This document shows, piece after piece, positions 55,462 to 64,000 of a stretch of 64,000 bases of DNA; within the stretch, counting starts at the first letter, position 1, and the number at the start of each line of letters is the position of its first letter. Position numbers and translations under genes: made by a program. Below the pieces are notes generated by a model, which saw only the letters and a program-made list of their open reading frames with translations, was not told the DNA's origin and made no database searches. Source of the stretch: Saturnia japonica (taxonomy: Eukaryota > Arthropoda > Insecta > Lepidoptera > Saturniidae); contig CM065309.1 of NCBI GenBank assembly GCA_033032175.1, forward strand, positions 16,244,001 to 16,308,000, given 5' to 3'.

Positions 55462-56736
55462 ATGCAACGCAACAATGAATCAACAATTCAATTAGTATCA
55501 AAAGAACTTTTAAGTTTAATTCCCAAGTACGATGGTGATCAAAATACTTTAAATTTATTTATTAAAAAAAGTGAATATATAATCAGAAATTTTAGCGGAT
55601 CAAACAATGTTGTTCAAACTACATATGTGTTTCATGCTATAACTAGTAGATTATGTGGTAAAGCCGCTGCTCTACTAAGTGAAAGAGAAGACATAACAAC
55701 TTGGGAACAATTAAGAGCTGTTTTGATTCAACATTTTGGTGATCCTAGATCGGAAGAGTGTGTGGCAATTGAGTTGGAAAATTTAAAAATTAAAGTTGGT
55801 GAAACATATACGCAATTTTGTAACAGGATACAACAAACACGCTGCACCCTCTTCTCCAAGGTCAATTTATTAACTGATGAAGGCCTCAAAGCCGCTAAAA
55901 TGATTATCTATAATAATATGTGCTTGAATGTATTTTTATATAATTTACCAGAGGATTTAATTCGAATTGTGCGACTTAAAGGTTGTACCGTTTTAGAAAA
56001 CGCACTAAGTGTTGTCATGGAGGAGGTCAATTTTCAATATCAGTACAATTCTAAAAATAAAAATAAATCTAACATTAAACCAGTTCAACAATTTTTCACG
56101 CCTACTTTAACAAATAATTTTAATAACAATTTCAAACCTCAACCTGCATTTGTGCCAAATACATTTAATTCCGGACAACAAAATTTTAAATTCGGAATTC
56201 CATACCAAACACAAAATAATTTTAAACCGTATAATAATAATTTTAAATTCGGTATTCCAAATCAAAATGTACAATTCAGACCTAACCTAAACCAACAAGG
56301 ATATAAACCAAATTTTGGAAATAATAATTTTAAATTCGGTATTCCTAATCAACAAGGGTTCAAACCACAATTTAACAATACACAAAACCGACCTAATTTC
56401 AACATGCCAAATCAACAATTTAAATTTGGTATACCACCACAAAATCAACCTCAACGTAATCCACCTCAATTTCAGGCAAGCGATGTGTCAATGCGCACAG
56501 CTCGTCCTATTAGACAAAATATGATAGAGTCTTTAGAAATGAACGACCCTGAAATTGAATACCAAGACTATCAACCTGATTATACAGAATATGAAAATCA
56601 TTATTTCATTGACGATAATCAACAAACTGCTTATGACGATTATCATGAAAACATAGAACCTGTTGAAACTGAAGAAGCTGAAAATGAATGCGTAAATTTT
56701 CCTATAAAAGCCTCCAAGAGCGACCCCCAGAAATAG
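55462..56736 (+). CDS. gag: Gag (capsid polyprotein) of the errantivirus
   Basis: This 424-residue structural protein forms the particle core. The N-terminal two thirds carry capsid-like features of gypsy-type Gag: an aromatic-containing F-I/L-K-E block near residues 33-45, W85-EQLRAVLIQHFGD, then a conserved E-L--L-----E-Y--FC-RI pattern around 110-130. The last third (about 195-330) is rich in Asn, Gln, Phe and Pro and holds four FKFGIP motifs at residues 242, 261, 290 and 320. The C-terminus is acidic and Tyr-rich. There is no CCHC zinc knuckle, which errantivirus Gags usually lack. The start is the ATG at 55462 with A at -3 region (CAAAATGC). The frame ends at TAG 56734, overlapping pol by 49 bp. 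Confidence 0.9.
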   Translation: MQRNNESTIQLVSKELLSLIPKYDGDQNTLNLFIKKSEYIIRNFSGSNNVVQTTYVFHAITSRLCGKAAALLSEREDITTWEQLRAVLIQHFGDPRSEECVAIELENLKIKVGETYTQFCNRIQQTRCTLFSKVNLLTDEGLKAAKMIIYNNMCLNVFLYNLPEDLIRIVRLKGCTVLENALSVVMEEVNFQYQYNSKNKNKSNIKPVQQFFTPTLTNNFNNNFKPQPAFVPNTFNSGQQNFKFGIPYQTQNNFKPYNNNFKFGIPNQNVQFRPNLNQQGYKPNFGNNNFKFGIPNQQGFKPQFNNTQNRPNFNMPNQQFKFGIPPQNQPQRNPPQFQASDVSMRTARPIRQNMIESLEMNDPEIEYQDYQPDYTEYENHYFIDDNQQTAYDDYHENIEPVETEEAENECVNFPIKASKSDPQK

Positions 56737-59700
56737 TACACTTAAATTATGACGGCATAAATAAACTACCGCATATTTATATTCCTGAGATTGATGCTCG
56801 TTTAATGATTGATACCGGAAGTACCAGAAGTTTTATTAGTCCCGCTAAAGCTGATGAATATTTTTCAGATTATAAATATATTGATCCTTTTGAAGTTATT
56901 AGTACACATGGACGTAGCCTACATGACGAAGTTATAGATATACCTTTATTGGAAAGTTTTAAAAGTCCGATGAATCATAAATTTTATATATATAATGTAG
57001 ATGGAAGATATGACGGATTAATAGGTTCTAACTTATTAAAAATATTGAACGCGACTATAGACATGAAAAATTTAATTTTACGGACACAAAATACAGAAAT
57101 TCCAATAATTTATAGTCCCCCGTGGGAAATAACGCTAGAACCACGCACTGAAACCCGTGTTAAGGTGCCTACAAATTTAATTAATGGTGAAGCAATAATT
57201 AATTTTAAAAATTTTGGAAATGAAGTACGTATGCCTAGCGCTATAGTTACTTGCAAAGATTCATTTGCAACAACAGTCATGCAGAATGCTTCGCAAGATA
57301 GTGTGACTTTAACTTTTAACGAACCATTGAATATAACCAGCCTTAATAATAATACTTGCAAAATAAATTTATCAACCGGGCAACAATTAAATGATTTTGA
57401 GATTGATGAATTACTTACACAAAATTTATCGAAACTCCGATTAGATCATGCTAATCAAGAAGAACGAGAAGCAATAGAAAAACTTTGTTTTGAATACAGG
57501 GATATATTCTATTGTGATAAACTGCCTCTTACATTTTCTAATCAAGTAAAACATCGAATCCGGACTAAAAATGAAGATCCAATTTTCATACGGCAATACC
57601 GACTTCCACCATCGCAAAACGATGAAATACAGAAACAAGTTGAAAAATTACTAAAAGATAATGTTATACAAGAATCGTTTTCACCATGGAGTGCACCCGT
57701 ACACCTAGTTCCAAAAAAGATGGACGCCTCCGGTGAACAGAAATTTAGAATGGTTGTAGACTATCGACGTATAAATGATATTACTACTGATGATAAGTAT
57801 CCTTTACCAAATATTAATGATTTATTCGACAAGTTAGGGAAATCTACTTACTTCAGTACATTGGATTTAGCAAGTGGGTACCACCAAATTGAAGTTGATG
57901 AACAAGATAGACCCAAAACTGCATTCACTACACCAATGGGACATTTTGAATTTACACGGATGCCATTTGGACTTAAAACAGCACCTGCAACATTTCAACG
58001 CGCAATGGATAACGTGTTACGTGGGTTGCAAGGTATACATTGCTTAGTATATTTAGATGACATCATCATTTATTCTAGTAGTATACAAGAACATGTAGAG
58101 AAGCTAAGAAAAGTGTTCGATCGTCTCAAACAAACCAATCTTAAAGTAACTCTCGATAAATGTGAGTTTTTTAAAAAAGATGTACTCTACTTAGGACACA
58201 AAATTACGAAGCATGGTTTACAACCAAATGATGATAAAATCAGGGCAGTACTTGCCTTCCCACTCCCCAGAACATCCACTGAAATTAAAAGTTTTCTTGG
58301 CCTGATAGGCTACTACCGAAAATTCATAAAGGATTTTTCAAAAATTACACAACCCCTTACATCGTGTTTGAAAAAGAAAAATAAAATTGAAATTAATGAA
58401 TCATATGTTCAAGCTTTTCAAAAATGTAAAGAGCTACTTGTGAATGCTCCTATATTACAGTTTCCTGATTTTTCTAAACCCTTCATTTTAACAACAGACG
58501 CGTCAAACTACGCTTTAGGCGCTGTCCTTTCACAAGGATCAGTTGGAAATGAAAAACCTATCGCATATGCAAGTCGTACTCTTAATGATGCAGAAACACG
58601 TTACAGTACAATAGAAAAGGAACTGTTAGCCATCGTTTGGGCAGTAAAACACTTCCGTCCTTACCTGTATGGACGCAAATTCACAATATTTACTGACCAC
58701 AGACCTTTAGCATGGTTAAATTCACTGAAAGAACCTAATAGTAAACTTACTAGATGGAAATTGAGACTAGCTGAGTTCGATTTTGACATAATATACAAGA
58801 ACGGTAAACAAAATAGTAATGCTGATGCTCTATCACGAATTAAATTAAATATATTAAAGGACGATATGTCCTTACGAGTAAACATGAGTGACACTGAACG
58901 ATCTGAGAGTCCAATACTAATTTCAGACTCATCAGAAACGTTAACTATTCCTTCAGATTCCGATAAGACTTTAACTCACCCAATTCGTTCTCCTTCATCC
59001 AGTACTATTACTGCCTGTTCATTACCGGAAACCATACATTCTGCTGAAGATATTGATACGAATGGTATTCCCATTATTGAAGAAGCCATCGACACAAAAC
59101 CTAATCAAATCCTTATTTTTACTTGGAACAGAAACCAATTATCAATAAAAGACTTATCACATGAAAAACAAAAAATTTTGGAAGTACATTTACCTGTAAA
59201 CAACACTAACCTTGTTAAGAAATTTCTTTTAGAATATATAAAACCTAAAATTAAATATTTCTTTTACTTTGAGAGCGAAATTCACCGTAAACAATTTACA
59301 AATGCCGTGATAAAACTATTTAAAAAAGATACCGTCAAAATATATGAATGTACTAAAAGAGTTATATACTTAGGTGATGAAAAAGAGCAACGTGCCACTA
59401 TACTTGCTTATCATCAAGGTAAAACAAGTCACCGTGGAATCAAAGAAACTCTTATGAAATTAAAGCGTAATTATTTTTGGACAAATATGGATATAACAGT
59501 CGCTTCTGTAATCAATTCTTGTGAAACTTGTAAAACTCTAAAATATGATCGCAAACCTTTAAAACCAGAATTAATGTTAACGCAAACTCAAACAAAACCT
59601 TTTGCTGAAATATTTATAGATATATTCTCTATAGAAGGAAGCTACTTCCTTACCATAATAGATGCTTTCAGTAAACTAGGTCAGGCTTTTGAAATATCCA

Positions 59701-60452
59701 ATCGCTCTACACCTGAAGTAGTTCGTGCCTTAATTAAATTTTTCTCATTTTATGGCGTACCAAATAAGATCAGTGCTGATTCTGGTACTGAATTCAACAA
59801 TACACTTTTAAAAGAAACATTACAATTTTATAAAATAGAATTACACATAAGCACTCCACATAATCCTAATTCTATGGGTTTAATTGAAAGATTCCATTCA
59901 ACTATTTTAGAAATATATCGTATCGCTAAATATGAACATAAAATAACTGACGCGGCTAACGTTATGACTTATGCAATTATGTCATACAATCAAACCATTC
60001 ACTCAACGACTGGTCTTACACCATTTGAAGTAGTTTTTGGACACACTGATTCTAATAGTACTTTTGAAGTAAACTTTAACAAACAATATACGCAACAATT
60101 AGTAAACGATCATATGAAACGAACGAAATATCTTTATAAATATTTAACAGACAAAGTAATTGAAAATAAAGAAAAGATTAAAACAAAACGTGGTGGTGAA
60201 ACATCATTTGATATTCAAGAAGAGGACACTATATTTGTAAAAGGTGTTAATACAAGGCGAAGTAAAGATAAACCGCGTTATCAAAAAGCACAAGTATATG
60301 GTAAAATTGACAGAAATATCTGTCCTGTAAAAATGAAAACTCGAAAAACAAACGTGCCTATTAAGGATATAAAACGACCTTCGCAGGTACCTCCTCGGGC
60401 TCCTGGCTCTGATCATCAGGATTCACGCCCTTCAACTTCACAGAATCGATAA
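56688..60452 (+). CDS. pol: Pol polyprotein (protease, RT, RNase H, integrase)
   Basis: The 1254-codon frame is made as Gag-Pol by -1 frameshifting. The ATG at 56688 is incidental, since a TGA at 56685 bounds the frame. Order of parts: aspartic protease with D42-T-G; reverse transcriptase (about 300-520) with D393 in TLDLASGY and Y455-L-D-D; RNase H (about 598-715) with D604, E645, D670 and D713; a Ser/Thr-rich linker (about 730-800); integrase with zinc-binding H909, H915, C945, C948 and the D978, D1031, E1067 triad spaced D-35-E. All catalytic residues are present and no stop interrupts the frame. The C-terminus is basic and Pro-rich. Its last 66 bp overlap the proposed second env exon. It copies and integrates the element in the cell. 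Confidence 0.95.
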   Translation: MRKFSYKSLQERPPEIVHLNYDGINKLPHIYIPEIDARLMIDTGSTRSFISPAKADEYFSDYKYIDPFEVISTHGRSLHDEVIDIPLLESFKSPMNHKFYIYNVDGRYDGLIGSNLLKILNATIDMKNLILRTQNTEIPIIYSPPWEITLEPRTETRVKVPTNLINGEAIINFKNFGNEVRMPSAIVTCKDSFATTVMQNASQDSVTLTFNEPLNITSLNNNTCKINLSTGQQLNDFEIDELLTQNLSKLRLDHANQEEREAIEKLCFEYRDIFYCDKLPLTFSNQVKHRIRTKNEDPIFIRQYRLPPSQNDEIQKQVEKLLKDNVIQESFSPWSAPVHLVPKKMDASGEQKFRMVVDYRRINDITTDDKYPLPNINDLFDKLGKSTYFSTLDLASGYHQIEVDEQDRPKTAFTTPMGHFEFTRMPFGLKTAPATFQRAMDNVLRGLQGIHCLVYLDDIIIYSSSIQEHVEKLRKVFDRLKQTNLKVTLDKCEFFKKDVLYLGHKITKHGLQPNDDKIRAVLAFPLPRTSTEIKSFLGLIGYYRKFIKDFSKITQPLTSCLKKKNKIEINESYVQAFQKCKELLVNAPILQFPDFSKPFILTTDASNYALGAVLSQGSVGNEKPIAYASRTLNDAETRYSTIEKELLAIVWAVKHFRPYLYGRKFTIFTDHRPLAWLNSLKEPNSKLTRWKLRLAEFDFDIIYKNGKQNSNADALSRIKLNILKDDMSLRVNMSDTERSESPILISDSSETLTIPSDSDKTLTHPIRSPSSSTITACSLPETIHSAEDIDTNGIPIIEEAIDTKPNQILIFTWNRNQLSIKDLSHEKQKILEVHLPVNNTNLVKKFLLEYIKPKIKYFFYFESEIHRKQFTNAVIKLFKKDTVKIYECTKRVIYLGDEKEQRATILAYHQGKTSHRGIKETLMKLKRNYFWTNMDITVASVINSCETCKTLKYDRKPLKPELMLTQTQTKPFAEIFIDIFSIEGSYFLTIIDAFSKLGQAFEISNRSTPEVVRALIKFFSFYGVPNKISADSGTEFNNTLLKETLQFYKIELHISTPHNPNSMGLIERFHSTILEIYRIAKYEHKITDAANVMTYAIMSYNQTIHSTTGLTPFEVVFGHTDSNSTFEVNFNKQYTQQLVNDHMKRTKYLYKYLTDKVIENKEKIKTKRGGETSFDIQEEDTIFVKGVNTRRSKDKPRYQKAQVYGKIDRNICPVKMKTRKTNVPIKDIKRPSQVPPRAPGSDHQDSRPSTSQNR
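56694..56700 (+). promoter_or_regulatory. Slippery heptamer for -1 frameshift (A AAT TTT)
   Basis: AAATTTT is positioned in the gag frame as A-AAT-TTT and fits the X-XXY-YYZ rule. Pol lies in the -1 frame and becomes open only at 56688, so the only possible shift zone is 56688-56736, and this heptamer is its single good candidate. No clear downstream pseudoknot was seen by eye. Confidence 0.7.
60385..60386 (+). promoter_or_regulatory. Proposed env splice acceptor
   Basis: CCTTCGCAG ends at 60386 inside the end of pol. Used with the donor at 55046 it keeps the env frame and places a hydrophobic stretch (60388-60420) right after the start. A second AG at 60442-60443 (TTCAACTTCACAG) has the same phase but would omit that stretch. 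Confidence 0.6.
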
Positions 60453-62115
60453 AAATCCCGGTATAGTCCTTGTGAAACAAGGTCAAGCTAGTGTAAGTTA
60501 TGATAAGTGGACAATAATTAAGATTTTAGATTTAAGTCTGATACGTGAGGATTTAGAATTCAATATAAAAAGATATACTAAATTTAATCAATATTTAAAA
60601 ACACATTTTGATAATGAAACATCTAATGTTCAACTTTTTAATGTAAAGCTTCAAACGAATTATGTAATGAATATTAGTATTCAAAAATTAGAACAGTTAT
60701 CTCCATCAACTAGAATTAAACGTGGACTTCTCAATCCTCTTGGATCTATTATTAAGCTTATAACTGGTAACTTAGATCATAATGATGCTTTAAGATATGA
60801 AAATATGATTGATTCTCTAACGACACGCCAAAATACACTCATTAAAAAGGTAACCTTAATATCAGATATTTCTGAATCAATGATAAAGATAACAAATTTC
60901 ACGAAGGACAATTTCATTCGAATAGATAAAGAGTTACGAGAAATAAAAAAATTAATAAATCAAACTAATATTGATATAACTACCCATAATTTTATTAATG
61001 TTTATAATTTATTTTTCCATAATTTTCAACTACTCTACATTCGGTTGAATGAAATTGAAACTTCTCTGGCATTCAGTAAATTAAAAATATTACACCAATC
61101 TCTTATAAACTCAAATGAATTATTAGAATTGTTAAAAAAGATAGAGAAATTCTACAAACTTGTGTATCCAGTAAGTTATGACAATTTAGTTAAAATAGAG
61201 CAATGTATAGAGCTTAAAGCTTATACAAAAGGAAGTCAAATAACATTCATTTTAGATATACCAATAATTAGAGATGAAATTTATACATACTACAGAGCAA
61301 TTCCAATACCTATGACCAATCCTTCTAATCATACCACCATCATTATTCCTAAATTTCCTTACCTATTAGTAAAAGGGTCTAAATTTGTCTCGCTCACTTT
61401 ACCTTGTAATGAACTTCACGACAAAATGTTCCTGTGTCACGAGGATGATTCTCGAACAACTTCAGAAGACACTTGCATAACAGCATTAATTCAATTTTCT
61501 TCGAATACGAGTTCTTGTCATCCAGTACCAGTTGAAATCAAGACCATTAAAATACAACCAATTGGAAAAGAGAGATGGATTCTTCATAGTAACGCTGAGA
61601 ATATATTATCAAAAATTTGTAACGACGAAATAACGAAAGAAAATATAGAAGGGACATACTTCCTCGTCCTAGATGACCATTGCGATGTTAAAATTGGTGA
61701 AATTACGCTAAAAGCTCACCATATTACTACGAGTAATTTGAAGATGTCAAAATTACCGATTATTAATCTTCCCGAAATAACAATTACTGAGCAACAATTG
61801 CAACGTGAACCCATCAATTTGGATAACAGTGAATTAATAAATCTTCAACATTTAAATAATCTTTTAAAAATCAGTGAAAGTGAACTAAAAACATCAAGTG
61901 AAAGAATTATTAATGTAAAAAGTGTTAGTGCCGGAACTTTATTGTTATATGTGATTATATTTCTATTAATTCTTGTATTCTTAGTATATAAGCTCAGTTT
62001 TTGTAAAAATTATTGCTATCGAAATAATCATAGTGATAATCATCCCTCTGATAATTTCGAACTTGAGGGGGGAGGAGTTATGCAGTCTGTACCCTCTCTT
62101 ATTACGTCTTGTTAA
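60387..62115 (+). CDS. env: Env (envelope fusion glycoprotein), main exon
   Basis: The frame is open from 60373 but contains no ATG before 60667. The first Val codon at 60472 is not a credible start. From 60387 it begins with a hydrophobic leucine/isoleucine run suited to a signal peptide. A furin-type RIKR site (60712-60723) follows, then GLLNPLGSIIKLITGN (from 60724), the fusion-peptide-like block shared by errantivirus Env and baculovirus F proteins. Coiled, Ile/Lys/Asn-rich sequence follows, with several N-X-S/T sites and paired Cys near 61410-61510. A single membrane anchor lies at about 61933-61995, with a Cys-rich inner edge and a short tail. The stop is inside the 3' LTR, so 12 residues are LTR-encoded. 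With the small first exon the protein would be 581 residues. It should mediate membrane fusion and possibly infection between cells, as shown for gypsy. Confidence 0.85.
62065..62075 (+). other. Polypurine tract
   Basis: GAGGGGGGAGG ends exactly one base before the 3' LTR begins. It is the expected primer for plus-strand DNA synthesis, and it also codes for part of the Env tail. Confidence 0.9.
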
Positions 62116-62382
62116 TTGGTACATACGTTAGAAATGCTGATGTTACGTTTTTAACCCATATTATGTCTGCAAACTACTGATAGACACCTGGTGTTTTGAC
62201 TGAATGTATTGCGACATATTTCTCATTATTTCATAGTAAACAGCCCCACTTTGTGTTTATAGAATAAGAGTTTATAAAAGAGACATTTGTAACAAATAAA
62301 AGCATTCTTAATAAAGCTTCTTGAGAATCAGTCTTGTCTTAGACTTTTTAAAAACCCTCGGCAGTGCTCCCGAAATTTAACT
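62076..62382 (+). repeat. 3' LTR, 307 bp
   Basis: Same length as the 5' LTR and identical to it by eye. It contains the env stop (62113-62115), AATAAA at 62295 and 62310 for 3'-end formation, and the TAACT end. Confidence 0.95.
62295..62315 (+). terminator. Polyadenylation signals of the element
   Basis: Two AATAAA hexamers at 62295-62300 and 62310-62315 in the 3' LTR lie about 10-35 bp before the initiator-like site, consistent with an R region containing or just following the signal. Confidence 0.6.
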
Positions 62383-62386
62383 AAAT
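62383..62386. repeat. Target-site duplication, right (AAAT)
   Basis: Matches 54545-54548. Together they mark the original insertion site in AT-rich DNA. Confidence 0.85.
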
Positions 62387-64000
62387 ATATTTTAATTCGG
62401 GATATATAAGAATATTGATACCGTATAGTTACTTTAAAATTTTTTTTATATTAGTTTTTATAAACTGAACTCTCGTGAAAAGTAAATTTTCATATAGCGG
62501 ATTATGCAGACGCAAGGGTAAATATCGCATATCGTTTTAATTTTAACATATTTTAATTTTTATCATATTATACGAACTGACAATTTGTTTGCTTAGCGAC
62601 TCGGTAATCCATCTCAGCTCGGTTTACTTTGATTAGATGGAAGTACGATAGTATGCCGTTCATTATAGTTCATAATAATTATGCAAAATAATTACAGTTC
62701 ATATTAAGGTTGATGGTTATCTATCGTAGGAGCCACATACCTTTTCTCTGCAAATTTTACCGAGTAGCTGGGATATAAAAAGGTCGTAAATTCGATCCAT
62801 CTGTGGTTTATGTGAAGAAACTACTAAAACCATGTTACAGGCGAAATAAAATTCTTGAACTTAAAACCTTTATTTACTGTGAGTATACGAGACATTGAAG
62901 ATAGATTTAGAAATTGCAACTTTGTTAGAAATTAAAGAGAAATGTCTATAGAATTCCGGACACGTACGAAATTGTGTAGCAGACACACTGTAATTTGTCA
63001 TGCCGGTATCAGTAACCGCATATAAAAGCAACGCATTTTCTAATAGTTAACCACAATCTCTTTACTCTTTTAATTATCTTGTGCAGATAATTGTAAAAAA
63101 ACTGAATATCCAAAATAAAAAATATCCGAAACCATAGCTGAAATGTTTCAAATCATTCGAAGTCGAATGATATACAGTCGAATGCCGAAAATTAATATTA
63201 ATCTCCTACTACTATTCGAAAATACTTATTTTACTTCTATATATAATTCTTTTTATTGTAATTATTCATCATCATTATAATATCAAAATGTAATTAATAT
63301 CCATAAAACAAAAACGTAAACTTTCTTATCCATAATTGAAATTATCCGAAACTAAACTACTTACCTATTGGATATCCGAAATAATTTATTAAACGTATTT
63401 ACAACCGACACTGATTAAATACTCTTAAGATATCCATATCCAGATCCGAAATGTCATATCCGTAACATAAACCTAGTTTGAAGTCTGCCTTCGTTATGAA
63501 TAATTAGGTGACACAAAATTTGTAACGTCAGGTTTTGTATATTCAAAACTCGATTTGTACATACCTAATATTACCTAGTAACGTTTTAAGGTCATTTGAT
63601 TGCGTTAAATATTTATTTAATTTGTAATATTATGATGGTAAAATAAATAATATAAACTACATAGAATACCATACCATCTCAGACTCGCTAACCCGCCTGC
63701 CATACGTTACCTAGGTACGCCTCACTGAACAATAAAATATAGAATAGTGAAAAACCAATATCGGGGTTTACGTCACCGCTGCTCGATTAAATAACGACCA
63801 TCAAATTTATTTTGATAATATATTGATTTTATAATAGCTTTGCTATAGGATTGTACCGAAATTGACCGAAGAAACATTAATGCGTATATTGATTGACCTA
63901 TTAGTATATCTAATGTTTCTCATGTTACTAGTGGAAGTAAAATGGTAAAGAGTTAAAAAATAGTAACCATTCATTATTTTGGATTATGCTCGGAGTTTCT
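62387..64000. other. AT-rich DNA right of the element, no gene
   Basis: No coding frame or RNA gene seen. Between 63090 and 63475 the words ATATCC and ATCCGAAA recur at least five times at irregular spacing, a weak local repeat of unknown meaning. Confidence 0.55.

Larger units (their letters stand above)
54549..62382 (+). mobile_element. Complete errantivirus (gypsy-type endogenous retrovirus), 7.8 kb
   Basis: A whole element: 307-bp LTRs with AGTTA...TAACT ends, tRNA-Ser primer site, 5' leader, gag, pol in the -1 frame, env in a third frame, polypurine tract and 3' LTR, flanked by a 4-bp AAAT duplication. An env gene with furin site and transmembrane anchor separates it from plain Ty3/gypsy retrotransposons and places it with insect errantiviruses such as gypsy, 17.6, 297 and the moth element TED. 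All three frames are open, and the LTRs look identical over 307 bp, so insertion should be recent. Env and pol are intact enough that the copy could be functional. That is inference from sequence only. Confidence 0.95.

Noticed and set aside
56315..56524. Alternative frame inside gag
   Set aside because: Shadow of the Asn-rich, AT-rich gag coding region.
60472..62115. Env starting at the GTG codon at 60472
   Set aside because: GTG is not a credible eukaryotic start here, the frame is open further upstream, and a splice from the leader explains the start better.

Overview
The window looks like a piece of an insect nuclear genome, most likely from a moth or butterfly. The DNA is strongly AT-rich and contains no bacterial-style operons or dense genes. 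It is packed with decayed interspersed repeats of kinds I associate with Lepidoptera: tRNA-derived SINEs, 3' ends of CR1/jockey-like and RTE-like LINEs, a mariner with ends typical of moth mariners, a Tc1-like element and MITEs. The assignment to Lepidoptera rests on recalled repeat patterns and on the type of retrovirus-like element present. It was not checked by a search.

Layout. From 1 to about 4 kb the sequence is AT-rich with repeat debris. At 4360-5244 there is one intact intronless gene for a seven-transmembrane protein resembling the membrane part of class B (secretin/adhesion) GPCRs. From 5.3 to 54.5 kb I see no convincing complete host gene. This stretch holds at least five copies of one SINE, two of another, six CR1-like 3' ends, four RTE-like fragments, two other LINE types, two MITEs (one flanked by TAA, as in PIF/Harbinger), a 1.5 kb Tc1-like element, a 1.29 kb mariner with two catalytic Asp changed to Asn, and a five-copy dispersed repeat with a stem-loop near one end. 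Two weak candidate host exons (35970-36050 and 43817-43872) share a compatible reading phase, but they could be chance or repeat-derived.

The main feature is a complete, apparently young errantivirus (gypsy-type endogenous retrovirus) on the + strand at 54549-62382, flanked by a 4-bp AAAT duplication. Its two 307-bp LTRs appear identical. A primer binding site matching tRNA-Ser directly follows the 5' LTR, and a polypurine tract directly precedes the 3' LTR. It has open gag, pol (protease, reverse transcriptase, RNase H, integrase, all key residues present) and env frames. Gag and Pol overlap by 49 bp in a -1 arrangement with a slippery heptamer. Env has no ATG of its own ahead of its furin site. 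A strong splice donor at 55046 in the leader and an acceptor ending at 60386 would supply both the start codon (55029) and an N-terminal hydrophobic segment in frame. In unspliced RNA the same ATG opens a six-codon ORF that ends at the TAA inside the donor, so splicing itself would switch between gag-pol and env translation. The leader also carries three palindromic repeats where Drosophila gypsy carries its insulator array. The last 1.6 kb after the element shows no gene.
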